From Scleroderma bovista (taxonomy: Eukaryota > Basidiomycota > Agaricomycetes > Boletales > Sclerodermataceae), in the NCBI GenBank assembly GCA_037178675.1, contig JAYMGJ010000052.1, positions 1-52,843 on the forward strand: a stretch of DNA of 52,843 bases. Reading direction: 5' to 3'. Numbering within the stretch: position 1 is the stretch's first letter; each line of letters opens with the position of its first letter. Positions 21,102 to 30,600 of the stretch are shown piece by piece. Under the pieces are notes generated by a model. That model made no database searches and was not told the origin of the DNA. It saw only the letters and a list, made by a program, of their open reading frames with translations. A program made the translations under genes and the position numbers.

Positions 21102-22832
21102 CTAGATGCTGCCAGAGGGAAACTGTAAGCCTAGTTGAGCTCTGAACTTCGCGAATTTCTTGCGTGGTAAGTTCTTGGTGAGCAGATCGGCGGGATTCTC
21201 AGCACCATCAATGAAGAATAGCTCCACATTACCTTTGGCGACTGACTCGCAGATTCCGTGGTAGCGGATGTCGATGTGCTTGGAGCGAGGCTCCGTTACA
21301 GGGTTGGATGCCATGAATATGGACCCCTGATTATCACCGCAAATCGGGATAGCTTTCAGCTTATAGCCGAGCTCACCGAGTAGACTCCAAATCCAGGTAA
21401 CTTGGCAAGTGCAATCGCTCAAAGCCATGTATTCAGCCTCAGTGGACGAGTACGCAATAGTCTTCTGTGCACGAGAAGTCCAACTGATCAAGCCATCTGC
21501 AAGTTTCAGGTAGAAACCTGTCTGTGAGAGGCGAGAGATAGGGTCTGATCCCCAATCTGAGTCCGTGCATGCAATCAGGCCAGCACCGGATCCACCATTG
21601 TACACTAGGGAGTAGTTAGGTGTACCAATCAAGTAGCGACAGATATAAAGCGCTTTGGACAGGTGGTCCTGGGATGGGTTCGCGGCATGGCGCGAGAGAT
21701 GGGTGACTGCAAAGGCAATGTCGGGCCTAGTGCCTAACATAAGGTACAGAAGGGACCCAATAACCGTCTGGAAACGGGAGCGGAGTTCCGCATCAACAGG
21801 CTCTGTATTTTTGGCGGCATAGTAGCCAGCCGGCAGTGGGGTGCTTGCAGACTTTGCATTGAGCATGCCACAGCGTTCAATGACCTTTTGGAGGTACGCG
21901 CATTGGTCCAAGTGGATAGCACAACCCTTGCGAGTGATTCGCATACAGAGGAACTCCTTAGGTTCTCCAAGGTCTCTGCACTCCCATTTGCGCATGAACT
22001 GCGCTTTGATGGCATCAACAACAGCCTTGTTAGGGCCACAGAATAGTGCGTCGTCAACATAGATAATACCAATGACAATGTTGGTGCCTTTCTTCTTGTA
22101 GAAGAAGATGCCTGCTTCAGACTTAAGGCGCTCAAACCCGAGCTCTTTGAGAGACTCATCGAGTGTGCGCCACCAAGCTAGGCTGGCCTGTTTGAGGCCA
22201 TAGAGGGCACGCCAGAGGCGGAGCACTTTGCGCTCTTGCCCGGGAACTGCAAACCCTTCGGGTTGTTCCATGTAGATCTCTTCGTCGAGCTTGCCATACA
22301 AGTAGGCGCTCCAAACATCGAGTCCAGTGATATACCAGTTTTCAAGTGCGGCAAGCGCAAGCATGAGGCGCACTGTTTCAAAGCGCACAACTGGTGAGAA
22401 GACCTGGTCGAAATCTAATCCCTCGACCTGGGAGAAGCCTTTCGCTACTAAGCGGGCTTTCTTGCGGCCATCCGACTTCACGTCGAAGACCCATCGATTC
22501 TTTATGACCTTCCGGTCTCCGGGATGGTCAACTAGCTCAAAGACTTTGCGCTTTCGCAGCACGTCGAGCTCTTCTTGGCAAGCAAGTCGCCAGAGTTTCT
22601 GCTCAGCTTGGGGTAAGCAAGCAATGTCCTTATAGGACCAGTTGCGGACACTCTCATATTGAGGGTCGCAGGTTTCGAGGGCTTTGCCCATCAGATAATG
22701 GACTAGGTTTTCTCCCCCTTCCTCGCACATCTTTTGCACATCTTCCTCACTGGGCATTGCAGAGGTGTCGGGGAAACCACCAGGAACATGGTCTGGTGTG
22801 TCCAGTTGTGGGGGCCTAGGGGCCTCACCCAC
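21102..22832 (-). CDS. copia-1 reverse transcriptase and RNase H
   Basis: This 576-codon frame is the C-terminal half of the copia polyprotein. RT motifs in order: KARLVAKGFSQ, FSPVVRFETVR, LDVWSAYLYG, QPEGF, LYGLKQA, and the catalytic YVDD. The RNase H domain follows: TDSDWGSD, SSTEAEYMAL, GDNQGS, ending ADLLTKNL. All catalytic acidic residues are kept. It is in the same frame as the integrase part and separated from it only by TGA-TGG-TGA at 22839-22847, so it was part of one polyprotein. Confidence 0.9.
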   Translation of the reverse strand: MGEAPRPPQLDTPDHVPGGFPDTSAMPSEEDVQKMCEEGGENLVHYLMGKALETCDPQYESVRNWSYKDIACLPQAEQKLWRLACQEELDVLRKRKVFELVDHPGDRKVIKNRWVFDVKSDGRKKARLVAKGFSQVEGLDFDQVFSPVVRFETVRLMLALAALENWYITGLDVWSAYLYGKLDEEIYMEQPEGFAVPGQERKVLRLWRALYGLKQASLAWWRTLDESLKELGFERLKSEAGIFFYKKKGTNIVIGIIYVDDALFCGPNKAVVDAIKAQFMRKWECRDLGEPKEFLCMRITRKGCAIHLDQCAYLQKVIERCGMLNAKSASTPLPAGYYAAKNTEPVDAELRSRFQTVIGSLLYLMLGTRPDIAFAVTHLSRHAANPSQDHLSKALYICRYLIGTPNYSLVYNGGSGAGLIACTDSDWGSDPISRLSQTGFYLKLADGLISWTSRAQKTIAYSSTEAEYMALSDCTCQVTWIWSLLGELGYKLKAIPICGDNQGSIFMASNPVTEPRSKHIDIRYHGICESVAKGNVELFFIDGAENPADLLTKNLPRKKFAKFRAQLGLQFPSGSI

Positions 22833-22844
22833 TGTTTCTCACCA

Positions 22845-24194
22845 TCAAGAGGCACTTTCGATATCCCGGAGTTGCTCAACGGGGTGTCGCCGCTCACCAT
22901 ATACGTTACCGGGGTGCAATGGCGCTCTTCGTTCACGTTGGGGGCGGGCAGGGATATTCACTGCAGGAGGTTGCAGCACATTCTGGCGGCGTTCAGCTCG
23001 GCCAGGGCGCTGCGGTGCCGGAGGTGGCGGATTTCTCGCTGGTGAAGGCGTTCTCGGTGCCGGTGGAGGCACTGGAGATGGCATACGGGGAGGATTTATT
23101 TGATTAGGCTCTTCCTCAGGAGCCTCAGGGTCCTCGCGCTTTGGATCGTCATCCTGCGCTTGGGGATGTGGGTAGCCATGGTCATGTTCCACATCGTCAT
23201 CACTGTCGGTATCATCAGGGGAATTCCCTGGTCGATCAGTGGCTGGTTTCGGATTTGCCCTTCCGAAAGGGTTCTCGAGAGGTTCGCGCCTGTTTTTGGG
23301 GCAGCGAGGGAAGTGACGCTCGTCAAAGACGGCGTGAGCAGCGGTAAATACTGCATTGGTGGAGCGCATAAACAAGAAGTTGCGCTCATTGCCAGGGGCA
23401 ACACTGACATAGGTCATAAGCTCCGACTTGGGAGCCATCTTATTTGCTCGAGCCGTTGCTGGGAGGTATACAAATGCTCCACAGCCAAACACACGTAGGT
23501 GGTTGATGTTAGGCATCTCCCCCTTAAGCATTTCATGGGGGGTGCACCATCGCAGGCGAGCTACCGGAGTATGGTTGTAAAGGTGAGTTGCGTGAGCGAA
23601 CGCAAATTCCCACCAGGAGTCAGGAATGCAGGCTTGATGCCACATAGACTCAGCTTTGTCCATGAAAGTGCGCCCTAAACGCTCGGCACGGCCATTCTGC
23701 ATGGGAGTTCTTGGAGCACTTTGATATATTTTAATTCCTTTCTCAAGGAGTGCTCGATCAAACAGATCAGATTTATACTCTCCGCCGGCATCGGACATCC
23801 ATCCAACGACGTGTGTATCATGTTGGACGCGCACCATTTCGAGGAAATCTTTGGCAGCCGTAATCGCTGCAGCCTTGGAGCGAAGAGGCATAGTCCAGGC
23901 GTGAGAGGTATAGTCGTCGTAGAAGGTGATAACATATTTAAACTTCCGGTACAACGTAACCGGGAAGGATTTGAGATCAGAGTGCACCAGCTCAAAGGGC
24001 TTGGAAGCACATCTTTCGTTTTCTGAGAAAGCTTGATTGGGCATCTTGCCAAGAGCACATCCAGGGCAGACACAATCCTCGGTTGGAAAGTGAATCTCCG
24101 GGAAGCGCTGCGTATGCTTTTGTGCACGTCGGAGTACTTCCTTAGAGGGGTGCCTGAATCTCCGGTGCATAATGTCGTAATCGACTTTGCTCAC
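22845..24194 (-). CDS. copia-1 integrase region
   Basis: 449 codons. The GAG-pre-integrase zinc finger is visible (MHRRFRH, then CVCPGC), followed by the DDE core: HSDLKSF, MSDAGGEYKS and QNGRAERLGRT hold the D, D and E residues. Then comes an acidic Pro-rich linker. The frame is shifted against the gag part by loss of one base (GATAACGAGG here, AATAAGCGAGG in copia-2), and ends at a TGA also present in copia-2. Confidence 0.88.
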   Translation of the reverse strand: MSKVDYDIMHRRFRHPSKEVLRRAQKHTQRFPEIHFPTEDCVCPGCALGKMPNQAFSENERCASKPFELVHSDLKSFPVTLYRKFKYVITFYDDYTSHAWTMPLRSKAAAITAAKDFLEMVRVQHDTHVVGWMSDAGGEYKSDLFDRALLEKGIKIYQSAPRTPMQNGRAERLGRTFMDKAESMWHQACIPDSWWEFAFAHATHLYNHTPVARLRWCTPHEMLKGEMPNINHLRVFGCGAFVYLPATARANKMAPKSELMTYVSVAPGNERNFLFMRSTNAVFTAAHAVFDERHFPRCPKNRREPLENPFGRANPKPATDRPGNSPDDTDSDDDVEHDHGYPHPQAQDDDPKREDPEAPEEEPNQINPPRMPSPVPPPAPRTPSPARNPPPPAPQRPGRAERRQNVLQPPAVNIPARPQRERRAPLHPGNVYGERRHPVEQLRDIESAS

Positions 24195-24217
24195 AGAGGC
24201 AATATAGTTAGATCTAA

Positions 24218-26038
24218 TTATCGGGATAGATCTAATCCCAAAAATGATGTTGCGATCGTCTTCTGGGTCTGGCCCAAACCATAGGCGTTCAGCTTTATGA
24301 ATGAGGCTAATGCCTCGTTATCGCCAGTGACTTTGTAATTTCGCTGGAGCATTTCGCCCATAGAAATAAGGCGTGCAGTAGCGCCTGGCATATGGAGCAC
24401 TTGGGTGAGTGTAATAACTTTCTCATCTCCAGAATTGTGGTCTAGGCACCGGAGGAATACCGTGCCAATGCCAGCAATTAGTGCTACACCATTTGCCGTT
24501 TTGGCGTAGTGTGCTCGCTTTAGCGCATTGTAAGAGGCGAAATCACCTATGTCACCAGTAAAGTGGTGTGATGCGCCAGAGTCTAGGAGCCAGAAGGCAC
24601 CAGATAGTTCGCTATCATCGACCATTTTTCCCTTACACTTAGCACAGCGTGCATCACTCGTTTCATGAGAACACGAACAAATATATGCTTTACTCAAGAC
24701 ACGACACGACAAATTGTAGTTACTGCTCGCTATATACAGTGCCGGTGTAAAGCGCACATGTAAAGGGAGCGTGTCAGTGTCGGTCAGCACGCGTGCAGAA
24801 GGTACTTGCCTGAAAAGGCTGGCCTCCGCGCCCATCGCCATTGACGTCGCGTTGTAGTGGTCGAGGACCATCGCGTTGATTTCGTCGAACTCGTCGTTGG
24901 TGAAGGGCTCGTGGGCGAATGGTTCATCATCCCCAAGGGAGATGGCATCCTCCTCATACATCGTGATGCGCTCCTCAAGACGAGGGCACTTCAACGAGGA
25001 GGGACCAGCCTCGGGCTGGTCCAGGTTCGCACTCGCCAACGACACAACTTGGTCGAGGGTGCGGATGGTCTGGCAGGAGGGCTCTACCCCCAGACGGTGT
25101 GCCAAATCGAAGGCCCAAATAGTATTATCGAAAGCGGGGGGGCCATAGTGGGCAGCACCAGGAGTGTGAGCCAGGGCGCGAGGGTCGACGGTGGGCTCTG
25201 GTCCATCGTAGTGGACGTAAGTGGCGAAGGCAGCCTGTTGGGCGTTCTCGTGGCGAGCGCGAGCTTTCTTGCCGCCACGTTGAGTGAGGCCTCCCTGTCC
25301 TTGGGCAGGAGCGTTTCCGCTCGTACCGCCGTTGGATCCGCCTTGCTGCTGCTGCTGCCTCTGAGGCTGCTGCTGCTGCTGGGCGAACTTTGGGTCAGCC
25401 GGCTTGCGCTTCACAGCGCTAAGCTTGTTGGCCTGGGGGCCCTTACCACCGGCGCGGGAAGAGGCGCCTTTCTGCTCGAAAGAGAGCGTGGCAGCCTTGA
25501 CTATCCCGTCAGGCTTGAGGTTCTTGATCTCGTCAGGCGACGTCTGGCTAAGAATTTGAGCTACAACCTCCATGGTGGGAGGGAGCTTGCACAGGATGAT
25601 CATTGCCTGCACAGGGGCAGGGAACTCGAAGCCAGCATCTTTGAGGTATGCAAAGTGGCTAAGCACTTTGGTGATTGCCGGAGCGGGATGGGAGCCAGTG
25701 GGGATGGTAGTCGCCAGGAGCTTGCTAAGCTCAGCGTAGGCAGAGCCGATACTGGGGGCACCGAAGTTCTTCTTGAGGTGGTCCCAGACTTCCTTAACAC
25801 TGTCGAGATTCAAGACGGCGACCTGGATCGAGGGGGCGAGGCGCAAGGTGATATTACCGAGCACTCTCTCGGTGTTGTCGTCCCATTCCTTTCGGTCATC
25901 GTGGCCGTCAGTGGGTTGTGTCGTCGAGTAAACGTACCATTGGCCTTGTGCCCGAAGGTAGGCCTGCATAGAGGTGTGCCACTGCTGCCAGTTGGAGCCA
26001 GTGAACACGGGAACCATCTTGTCAAGAGCGCTGGACAT
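24218..26038 (-). CDS. copia-1 Gag and protease
   Basis: 606 codons. The N-terminal 220 residues are a UBN2/copia-type Gag (VFTGSNWQQWHTSMQAYL, VWDHLKKNFG), followed by a Gln-rich linker, a basic Gly-rich part, a CSC...CAKC cysteine pair and the aspartic protease active site LLDSGASHHFTG. The start ATG is at 26036-26038. The frame leaves the polyprotein at the one-base deletion near 24330 and runs on for about 40 meaningless codons. Confidence 0.88.
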   Translation of the reverse strand: MSSALDKMVPVFTGSNWQQWHTSMQAYLRAQGQWYVYSTTQPTDGHDDRKEWDDNTERVLGNITLRLAPSIQVAVLNLDSVKEVWDHLKKNFGAPSIGSAYAELSKLLATTIPTGSHPAPAITKVLSHFAYLKDAGFEFPAPVQAMIILCKLPPTMEVVAQILSQTSPDEIKNLKPDGIVKAATLSFEQKGASSRAGGKGPQANKLSAVKRKPADPKFAQQQQQPQRQQQQQGGSNGGTSGNAPAQGQGGLTQRGGKKARARHENAQQAAFATYVHYDGPEPTVDPRALAHTPGAAHYGPPAFDNTIWAFDLAHRLGVEPSCQTIRTLDQVVSLASANLDQPEAGPSSLKCPRLEERITMYEEDAISLGDDEPFAHEPFTNDEFDEINAMVLDHYNATSMAMGAEASLFRQVPSARVLTDTDTLPLHVRFTPALYIASSNYNLSCRVLSKAYICSCSHETSDARCAKCKGKMVDDSELSGAFWLLDSGASHHFTGDIGDFASYNALKRAHYAKTANGVALIAGIGTVFLRCLDHNSGDEKVITLTQVLHMPGATARLISMGEMLQRNYKVTGDNEALASFIKLNAYGLGQTQKTIATSFLGLDLSR

Positions 26039-26164
26039 GGTGATGTTCTGTTAGGAGTCAACGGAGTCAGCAAGTGAATGTGACAACGGACAAGCAAGAA
26101 AAGAAGAAACACCTGAGTGCTAGTGAAAGCACTTCTGTCAACAGCTAACTCATGACTAGGTCAT

Positions 26165-26330
26165 GCCAGCGCAAGTCGTCGACGATGTTCGCCATGGTTG
26201 GTGCAAGTCATTGACGAACTTCGCCTGTGGCAGTACAGGTGCTCAGCTAGGAGCTCACTGTCTGGTGCAAGTCGTCGACCGACTTCACCTTGTGGCTGTG
26301 CAGGGGCTCAGCTAGGAGCTCACTGTTGTC
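26165..26330 (-). repeat. Direct repeat in the copia-1 untranslated leader
   Basis: Two roughly 65-bp copies (GTGCAAGTC...GACTTC...GCTCAGCTAGGAGCTCACTG) and part of a third stand between PBS and gag. The same arrangement lies in copia-2 at about 33490-33680, so it belongs to the family. CAGCTAGGAGCTCACTG could fold into a hairpin (AGCT-rich). Confidence 0.6.
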
Positions 26331-26407
26331 CACAGCGTCAAGCTAGTTAAAGCGACACTCAGGGAGCTGGAGCGCTGTCTGGTGCATTACTGCACACAGT
26401 GCGCTCA

Positions 26408-26421
26408 CAGGGCTCATAACC
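26408..26421 (-). promoter_or_regulatory. copia-1 primer-binding site, half-tRNA-iMet type
   Basis: The minus strand reads GGTTATGAGCCCTG directly after the 5' LTR. This is complementary to the anticodon arm of eukaryotic initiator tRNA-Met (CAGGGCUCAUAACC), the internal primer known for Drosophila copia, and not to a tRNA 3' end. Confidence 0.8.
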
Positions 26422-26709
26422 TGTTGAAGCAATACCTATGTACGTAGAGGAACTGCTACTCCAACTCACCTGTTGGGTGGAGTGCACAACCAGAGATGGT
26501 AGCGGTAGCTGGTTAAGAGCTGTTATATTATATAAGCAATGTCCGCTGTTTATATACAACAAATAGTGTGATGCGTGACTGTGACGCGTGACGTGTGACA
26601 TGTAACATCTACTATGAAGAGGACTATTACTAAGTCTACACTAATATGGGTCGCAGTCTTGTGCGCACTTCGTCGACAGCTTACGCCGGGTGCACGTGCG
26701 ACTTCAACA
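26422..26709 (-). repeat. copia-1 5' LTR
   Basis: 288 bp. On the minus strand it contains TATATAAACAG and TTATATAATATAAC, candidate core-promoter elements. It is followed by the PBS at 26408-26421. Confidence 0.9.
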
Positions 26710-26714
26710 GGATG

Positions 26715-27517
26715 TGGGCTGCCACCACTCACGTCGTCAGGCTGTAAAGTTCTTATCTTCATTAGTAATAATATGATGGTGACACATCTTTGACAGCTTA
26801 CCAAGCCACGCAGACTAGCTGCCAAGAATCACTGTGCAGAGATCCAAATTCCAGTTGTGGAGGCGATGGCCATGATTGATACCAACTTTGCAAGCGATGT
26901 ACAAACATGTGAATCTGACTTGGACTTTACGGGCAGCATGATAATGGAGCAGCGTTTCAAAGCTGGCCTTGGGGAGGCATCAAAGATGGCTGTAGGACTG
27001 ACATGGCGCAGTCCAGATGTAAGTATAACTGTCGATGTGTACCTGTAATGAATGTGCTCACCTGATATGGCAGTATGTTGCCTTTCTCCGTTGGCTCACA
27101 TTCAAAGCCTGGGCCTCTAAGGAACCAGTGGTGGACATGCAGCATGTAGCAAACAATGAATCTGAAGCCACAACGAGTGAACACCCAAAGAAGAAGTGAC
27201 AAATGACAACAAATACTACCAAAACATTCAAAAAAGATATTGACGCACCACCCTCCAAATTATCAGAATGCTTGCCATCCATGACAAAAAGCACCCCATT
27301 CAAGTCAATGATCGTGCCATGGTGGTTGGAGAAGCATCCGGACTTCAAGACACTTGATGGTGCTGAATGGCTCCAGGGGTTCTGTAGTTGCTTGAAAGGC
27401 AATGAGCTTCATGCTGCTGATTTGGATCACTTGCAGGAACTCACTGCGTGGCATGAGGAAAAAGGGAGGACAAGGACCAGTGATGCACAGCCCCATGCAG
27501 GGCCCTCTAAAGAGTAA
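26715..27517 (+). pseudogene. Unknown eight-exon gene, 3' part after the copia insertion
   Basis: Continuation of the gene at 19097-20767. The split exon ends at 26743 (154 + 29 bases = 61 codons). Further exons are 26797-27018 and 27074 onward, with introns of 53 and 55 nt. The protein reads RRLAAKNHCAEI..., then a segment with GLTWRSPDYVAFLRWLTF. After PKKK comes TGA at 27197-27199, but the same frame goes on for 105 coding-like codons to TAA at 27515 (PWWLEKHPDFKTLDGAEWLQGF...). I take the TGA as a nonsense mutation, although it could be a real end with a decayed 3' extension. Confidence 0.6.
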
Positions 27518-27613
27518 ATAAATGCCCCTTGATGTCATTGAAGTTTTTGACAGCTTACCATCTTGACACGCCTCTACCATAATTACTATAAGTCCATGTT
27601 TAGTGTGGTCCGT

Positions 27614-30600
27614 TCACCAGCAGTGTTTAAAGAAGTTTGCACATACCTTTGCTAGATCGACCGTAGCCCATACCTTTGTCTTGGTCCTACCAATAGAAAC
27701 TGTTGTCAGTGCGAGTTGGCCTTGAATCCAGTCTGGATAGATGAGGGCTGGTAAACGTGCTTCAACATCTTGATATTTTCCAAGTTCCCATAGACGGACA
27801 TTGACAGCGATGCTGGACATGGATGATAAGCGATGACATAACCATCTTAGCCAGGGCAAGTCTTACAAGTCATCCCAAATTTTCTCACATTCTCCAGCCC
27901 AGGGTTTGAACCATCGCACTCGGGCAAACCACAGCGGAGAGCCAGTTTGATGAAAGTCTTGATTAAACTGGAAAATTTCAAGTATCTCACCATAGGTGTT
28001 GATGGGTGATGGTCCCGGAATGATAACATGCACAAAGGACGACTTGTTCAAACCAACCATCCGAGATGCATAGTACCGCTTCCCATCAACCCCAACATAC
28101 TCGAAAAAAATTGCTGTCCGCTTGAGAGGTAAACTGTTTCCGATCACCGCACAATCTGAGCGGCAGTGGACCGGAGTGTGAGGGTACTTGAAGCAAATCG
28201 TGTCAGCGAGAATGCAGTATGTGTCTGATGACATATGTTTGGTCTGATGTCATGGGCTGAGAGCATATTGTATGGTTCCTGTAATTAATATGATAATGAG
28301 TGGTAGCTTCGGGTATGCATACAATCAATATGTACCGTCGGCATGTTCATCACTGAGCGCTTGTGAAAGTGCACTCAGTCCGGCGACCGTGCCACGTTCT
28401 TCATTTGTAGCCTTCAGCATGATCTCCGCCACTTCAGAGGAGAGTGAGTCTTTTGGATACTGTAGTAAGTTATAGGTCTGAAGTACATTAGTACATTCTG
28501 TAAATGTCATTTGGAAGACTGTACCAGTTGGCTTGTATGACACATTTTCTGAAACTCGTTGAAAAATGTCATCTCAAGCTCCCCTTGGCCATGATTATTC
28601 ATCTTGAAAGACTTCAGCACTTTGTTGAGGCGTTCATAAAGGAATGTCCAGAAGTCATGAAGTGGCCCGAAGTTTCGCACACATTTGCTAACGTGAGTTG
28701 CATAGTGGTGGTTGGGCTTGATGACACTAGATCCATAGAGCTATGTGTTACCATTAGTATATTAGTAATTTAGAATTCAGTTGTAGGGGTATACAGGAAT
28801 CAGCTCGGTGCAGTATGCACAGATGAGGCGTTCCACGCGATATATGTCAGAGTCAGTCAGGTGATGCTGGATTAGAATGCGAAGGGCAGCGCAAAGCTTG
28901 AGGAAATTGTTAGGGTCATCCGGATGAAGCGAAAACTTGTCTTGGCTGCCATCAGGATTGGCGTTGTCCACATCTGCGCTCGCCAGAGAGTGGTGTTGGG
29001 GTGGTGGGAGTGCACGCTGCTCCCCTTCAGGGAGTCCTTCAACTATCTGCACTGTCACTTTTCATTTGGCAGCCTTGAGAGTCAAGGGTCATTCAGTGAA
29101 AGTCTGAAAGGTAGTGAATACATACCTTTCGCTTGGCTTGTTTAGCCTTGTTCTCTGTGGCAACTCTCGCCTTCTCCACCTGGCATTCAGCTGTGATCCT
29201 CAGTTTTTCCATTTTCTTTTCCTCTGCAGCTGCAGTCCACTCTTGTGCAATGTGAGCTTTGGCTGCTGTGTAAGCCTCCTTGCCCTGTTTCTTGGCTTCT
29301 GCAAGGGTTTTGCGCTCGTCCGCCTTCTGAGAAGCTTCATGTTCTTTTTCCGCCTCAATCTGGGCAATTGTTGAAACACACCGGGTCAGTACTTCATTAC
29401 CTCCATGGGTTTGCAAGCAAGAGCCCCAAAGTTGGGGAACCTGCAGATGAGGGATGAGAAAAGACTTGATTGGTAGGTATGGAAGTACATACCACGACCG
29501 GGCCATACACGGTGGCTAGAAGTAACCACTGATCAGCAGTGAGGGACCCTCCTGAAGGCATGCCGATGTCCGTTGGTAGTTTGCCGCAAGATGATGGCAC
29601 GATGAACTGAATTTCAAACTTGGTCAGCACACAAAGGAAAAAAGAAAGTAGTTACATCAGCGAGCATTGTATGGAGAGTGTCTAGCTCATGATTTGCGCG
29701 AAGGATCTTGTGCTGGACCCATATGCTGTAGAAGTGAGTCTTGACAAGGCCTGTATGGGGTGAAGTGCATGTCAATGCCTCAGACAAAGCGGTATGTACC
29801 AAGGAAGAAGTTGTGCATTGGATCAATAATGATCTGTTCGACTAAGTTGAAGTAAGGCAGATGAGAAAGTTGAGTATAGCGGGTCGCATGGTCCTTCACG
29901 AAGTTCTTGCGAGCAGTGGGCATGCGTAATTGTTGATACTCTTCACCGAGTCAGCAATGTTCTTCATTTGTGCAAGGGCAAAAAGCTGCAGGCAGTGAGG
30001 GTATGACACACTTGGGAGAAAAGAGTAACGCACCTCCTTCCTGAAAAGCAGTTGGTTTTCCCTTATCACGCACTGTTATCCAACAAAGGGTGCAGAAATT
30101 AGTGTGAGAATGGGATGCAAAGCCTCCCATTTTATGGGCAGCAGGCTTGTCACAAATGACAGCCACAAGAATAACATGCACTAAATGGCCTGATTTAATC
30201 ATTTAACATGTGATCCATTACATAGTTAGGATTGACACACCTTCTGGTCTGGATTCTGTAGGGACAGTGATGCCATCTCGCCAAAGCCATAGTAAGTCTG
30301 AAACAATGGGATGTAAGAAGCGTTGAATCTCATTGGGGTTTTGTTACACATGAGGTTTGATGTCCAATAGCTAGAAAATCAAACATGCAGTATCGGATAT
30401 ATTCAAGGAAGACACACCGATACTCAGGTGGTAAGTTGCAAATGGAGAATGACGTGGGACATGATGAATGCGATGGACTGATATTACTGCATATGTATGA
30501 AAACCTGTAGGCAGGTTTAATCAAATGAAGGGAAGCAGGGTATTATGCATACCAATCAACACCGAGATTGACTCCAATGCGGAGCTCACCATTGGGCCCA

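Larger units (their letters stand above)
20768..26709 (-). mobile_element. Full-length Ty1/copia LTR retrotransposon (copia-1)
   Basis: 5942 bp, transcribed on the minus strand, bounded by 288-bp LTRs beginning TGTTGAAG and ending CTTCAACA, with the GGATG duplication on both sides. The internal order gag - protease - integrase - RT - RNase H defines Ty1/copia. By eye the two LTRs differ at about 11 positions (about 4%), nine of them transitions, so the insertion is not recent. The coding region has one frame shift and two adjacent TGA codons, so it is probably not autonomous. Confidence 0.92.

Noticed and set aside
24857..26077. 406-codon open frame on the plus strand opposite copia-1 gag
   Set aside because: Antisense of the GC-rich Gag/protease frame; composition is Val/Gly/Leu-rich and the sense frame shows the conserved motifs. 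A matching antisense frame exists in copia-2.
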